From: CAYNDL01 sp964396115
GTDB taxonomy: Bacteria; Patescibacteriota; Andersenbacteria; UBA10190; CAIZMI01
DNA length: 14,300 nt
Direction of reading: 5' to 3'
Assembly (NCBI GenBank): GCA_964396115.1
Contig: CAYNDL010000022.1
Coordinates: 1 to 14,300, forward strand
Below are positions 14,080-14,300 of this stretch, one piece after another (position 1 is the first letter of the stretch; every line of letters begins with the position of its first letter). The notes beneath the pieces are model-generated. The model made no database searches and was not told the DNA's origin. It saw only the letters and a list, made by a program, of their open reading frames with translations. A program made the translations under genes and the position numbers.

Positions 14080-14300
14080 CTAGACTCTGTTTTTTTGTTG
14101 GGCAGCCATAAGAACATTTACCGGATGCCCTTCCACAAAACTATGGATATTTTTGGTATTTGTATCAAATATTCTCTGTGCCGCCTCTACACTGTTAAAA
14201 GCATTATGCGGCGTGATAATAACATCATCACGCGACACGAGGATGTGGTTTCGCAGAATATTCGAAATGTCCTTACTCTTTGGAAAACCGCGCGAAAGTA
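14080..14300 (-). CDS. D-isomer-specific 2-hydroxyacid dehydrogenase, C-terminal part (cut by window edge)
   Basis: An open frame enters from the right edge and ends at TAG (14080-14082), giving 73 residues. The segment DDVIITPHNAFNSVEAAQRI matches the end of the NAD-binding domain and the return to the catalytic domain in D-2-hydroxyacid dehydrogenases; ITPH carries the catalytic His of the family. The ending FVEGHPVNVLM also fits (F..G.P.N). The closest subgroup by these residues seems to be D-lactate dehydrogenase-like or a related reductase acting on 2-oxoacids, with NADH as cofactor, but the substrate-defining parts lie outside the window. The aminopeptidase gene follows 67 bases later with its own promoter. 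No terminator is evident between them. Confidence 0.85.
   Translation of the reverse strand, partial: LSRGFPKSKDISNILRNHILVSRDDVIITPHNAFNSVEAAQRIFDTNTKNIHSFVEGHPVNVLMAAQQKNRV

Overview
The window looks like chromosome of a Candidate Phyla Radiation (Patescibacteria) bacterium. This is inferred, not proven, from four things: a Gram-positive-like type IV pilus locus with no pilP or pilQ in it, a joined PilM-PilN protein, unusual large minor pilins, and the mix of small redox and protease genes. All genes read through with TAA, TAG and TGA as normal stops, so there is no sign of the UGA recoding seen in some of these lineages. I see no mobile element, CRISPR array, phage gene or rRNA. Nearly everything is on the minus strand; only a SufT/MIP18-like gene and a tRNA-Arg are on plus.

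Positions 1-740: the start of a PrsW-like membrane protease (minus, cut by the window edge) is divergent from a DUF59/MIP18 iron-sulfur assembly gene, which is followed by tRNA-Arg(CCG).

Positions 748-9605, read right to left, hold an eight-gene type IV pilus operon: pilB (assembly ATPase), pilC (platform), a pilM-pilN fusion, pilO, an unrecognised small membrane protein with a Pro-rich tail, then PilV-, PilW- and PilX-like minor pilins. Four junctions are ATGA stop/start overlaps and the others are 1 to 15 nt apart, so this is one transcript with translational coupling. PilB drives PilC under a PilM/N/O inner-membrane scaffold. The three pilin-like proteins, two of them with large extra domains, would form the pilus tip. 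No major pilin, retraction ATPase PilT or prepilin peptidase lies in the window.

Positions 9680-12379: a membrane-anchored protein with two RskA-like extracytoplasmic domains, a type II NADH dehydrogenase-like flavoprotein, a ferredoxin with a Cys-to-Ala change typical of [3Fe-4S] types, and a 47-residue one-helix protein that is easily missed. The flavoprotein start carries the most striking DNA signal here: a perfect 10-bp inverted repeat with a 9-nt spacer whose spacer contains the -10 box and whose downstream arm contains the GTG start of an apparently leaderless mRNA.

Positions 12492-14300: leucyl aminopeptidase (M17) with all metal ligands and a near-consensus promoter, then the C-terminal end of a D-2-hydroxyacid dehydrogenase cut by the window edge.

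Several promoters share an extended -10 (TGn-TAAAAT or TGn-TATAAT), and at least two sit 6-7 nt from the start codon, which suggests that leaderless transcription is common in this genome. The pilus locus belongs to a known class of system. The parts that may be undescribed are the operator at the flavoprotein gene, the tip-pilin architecture and the two small membrane proteins.
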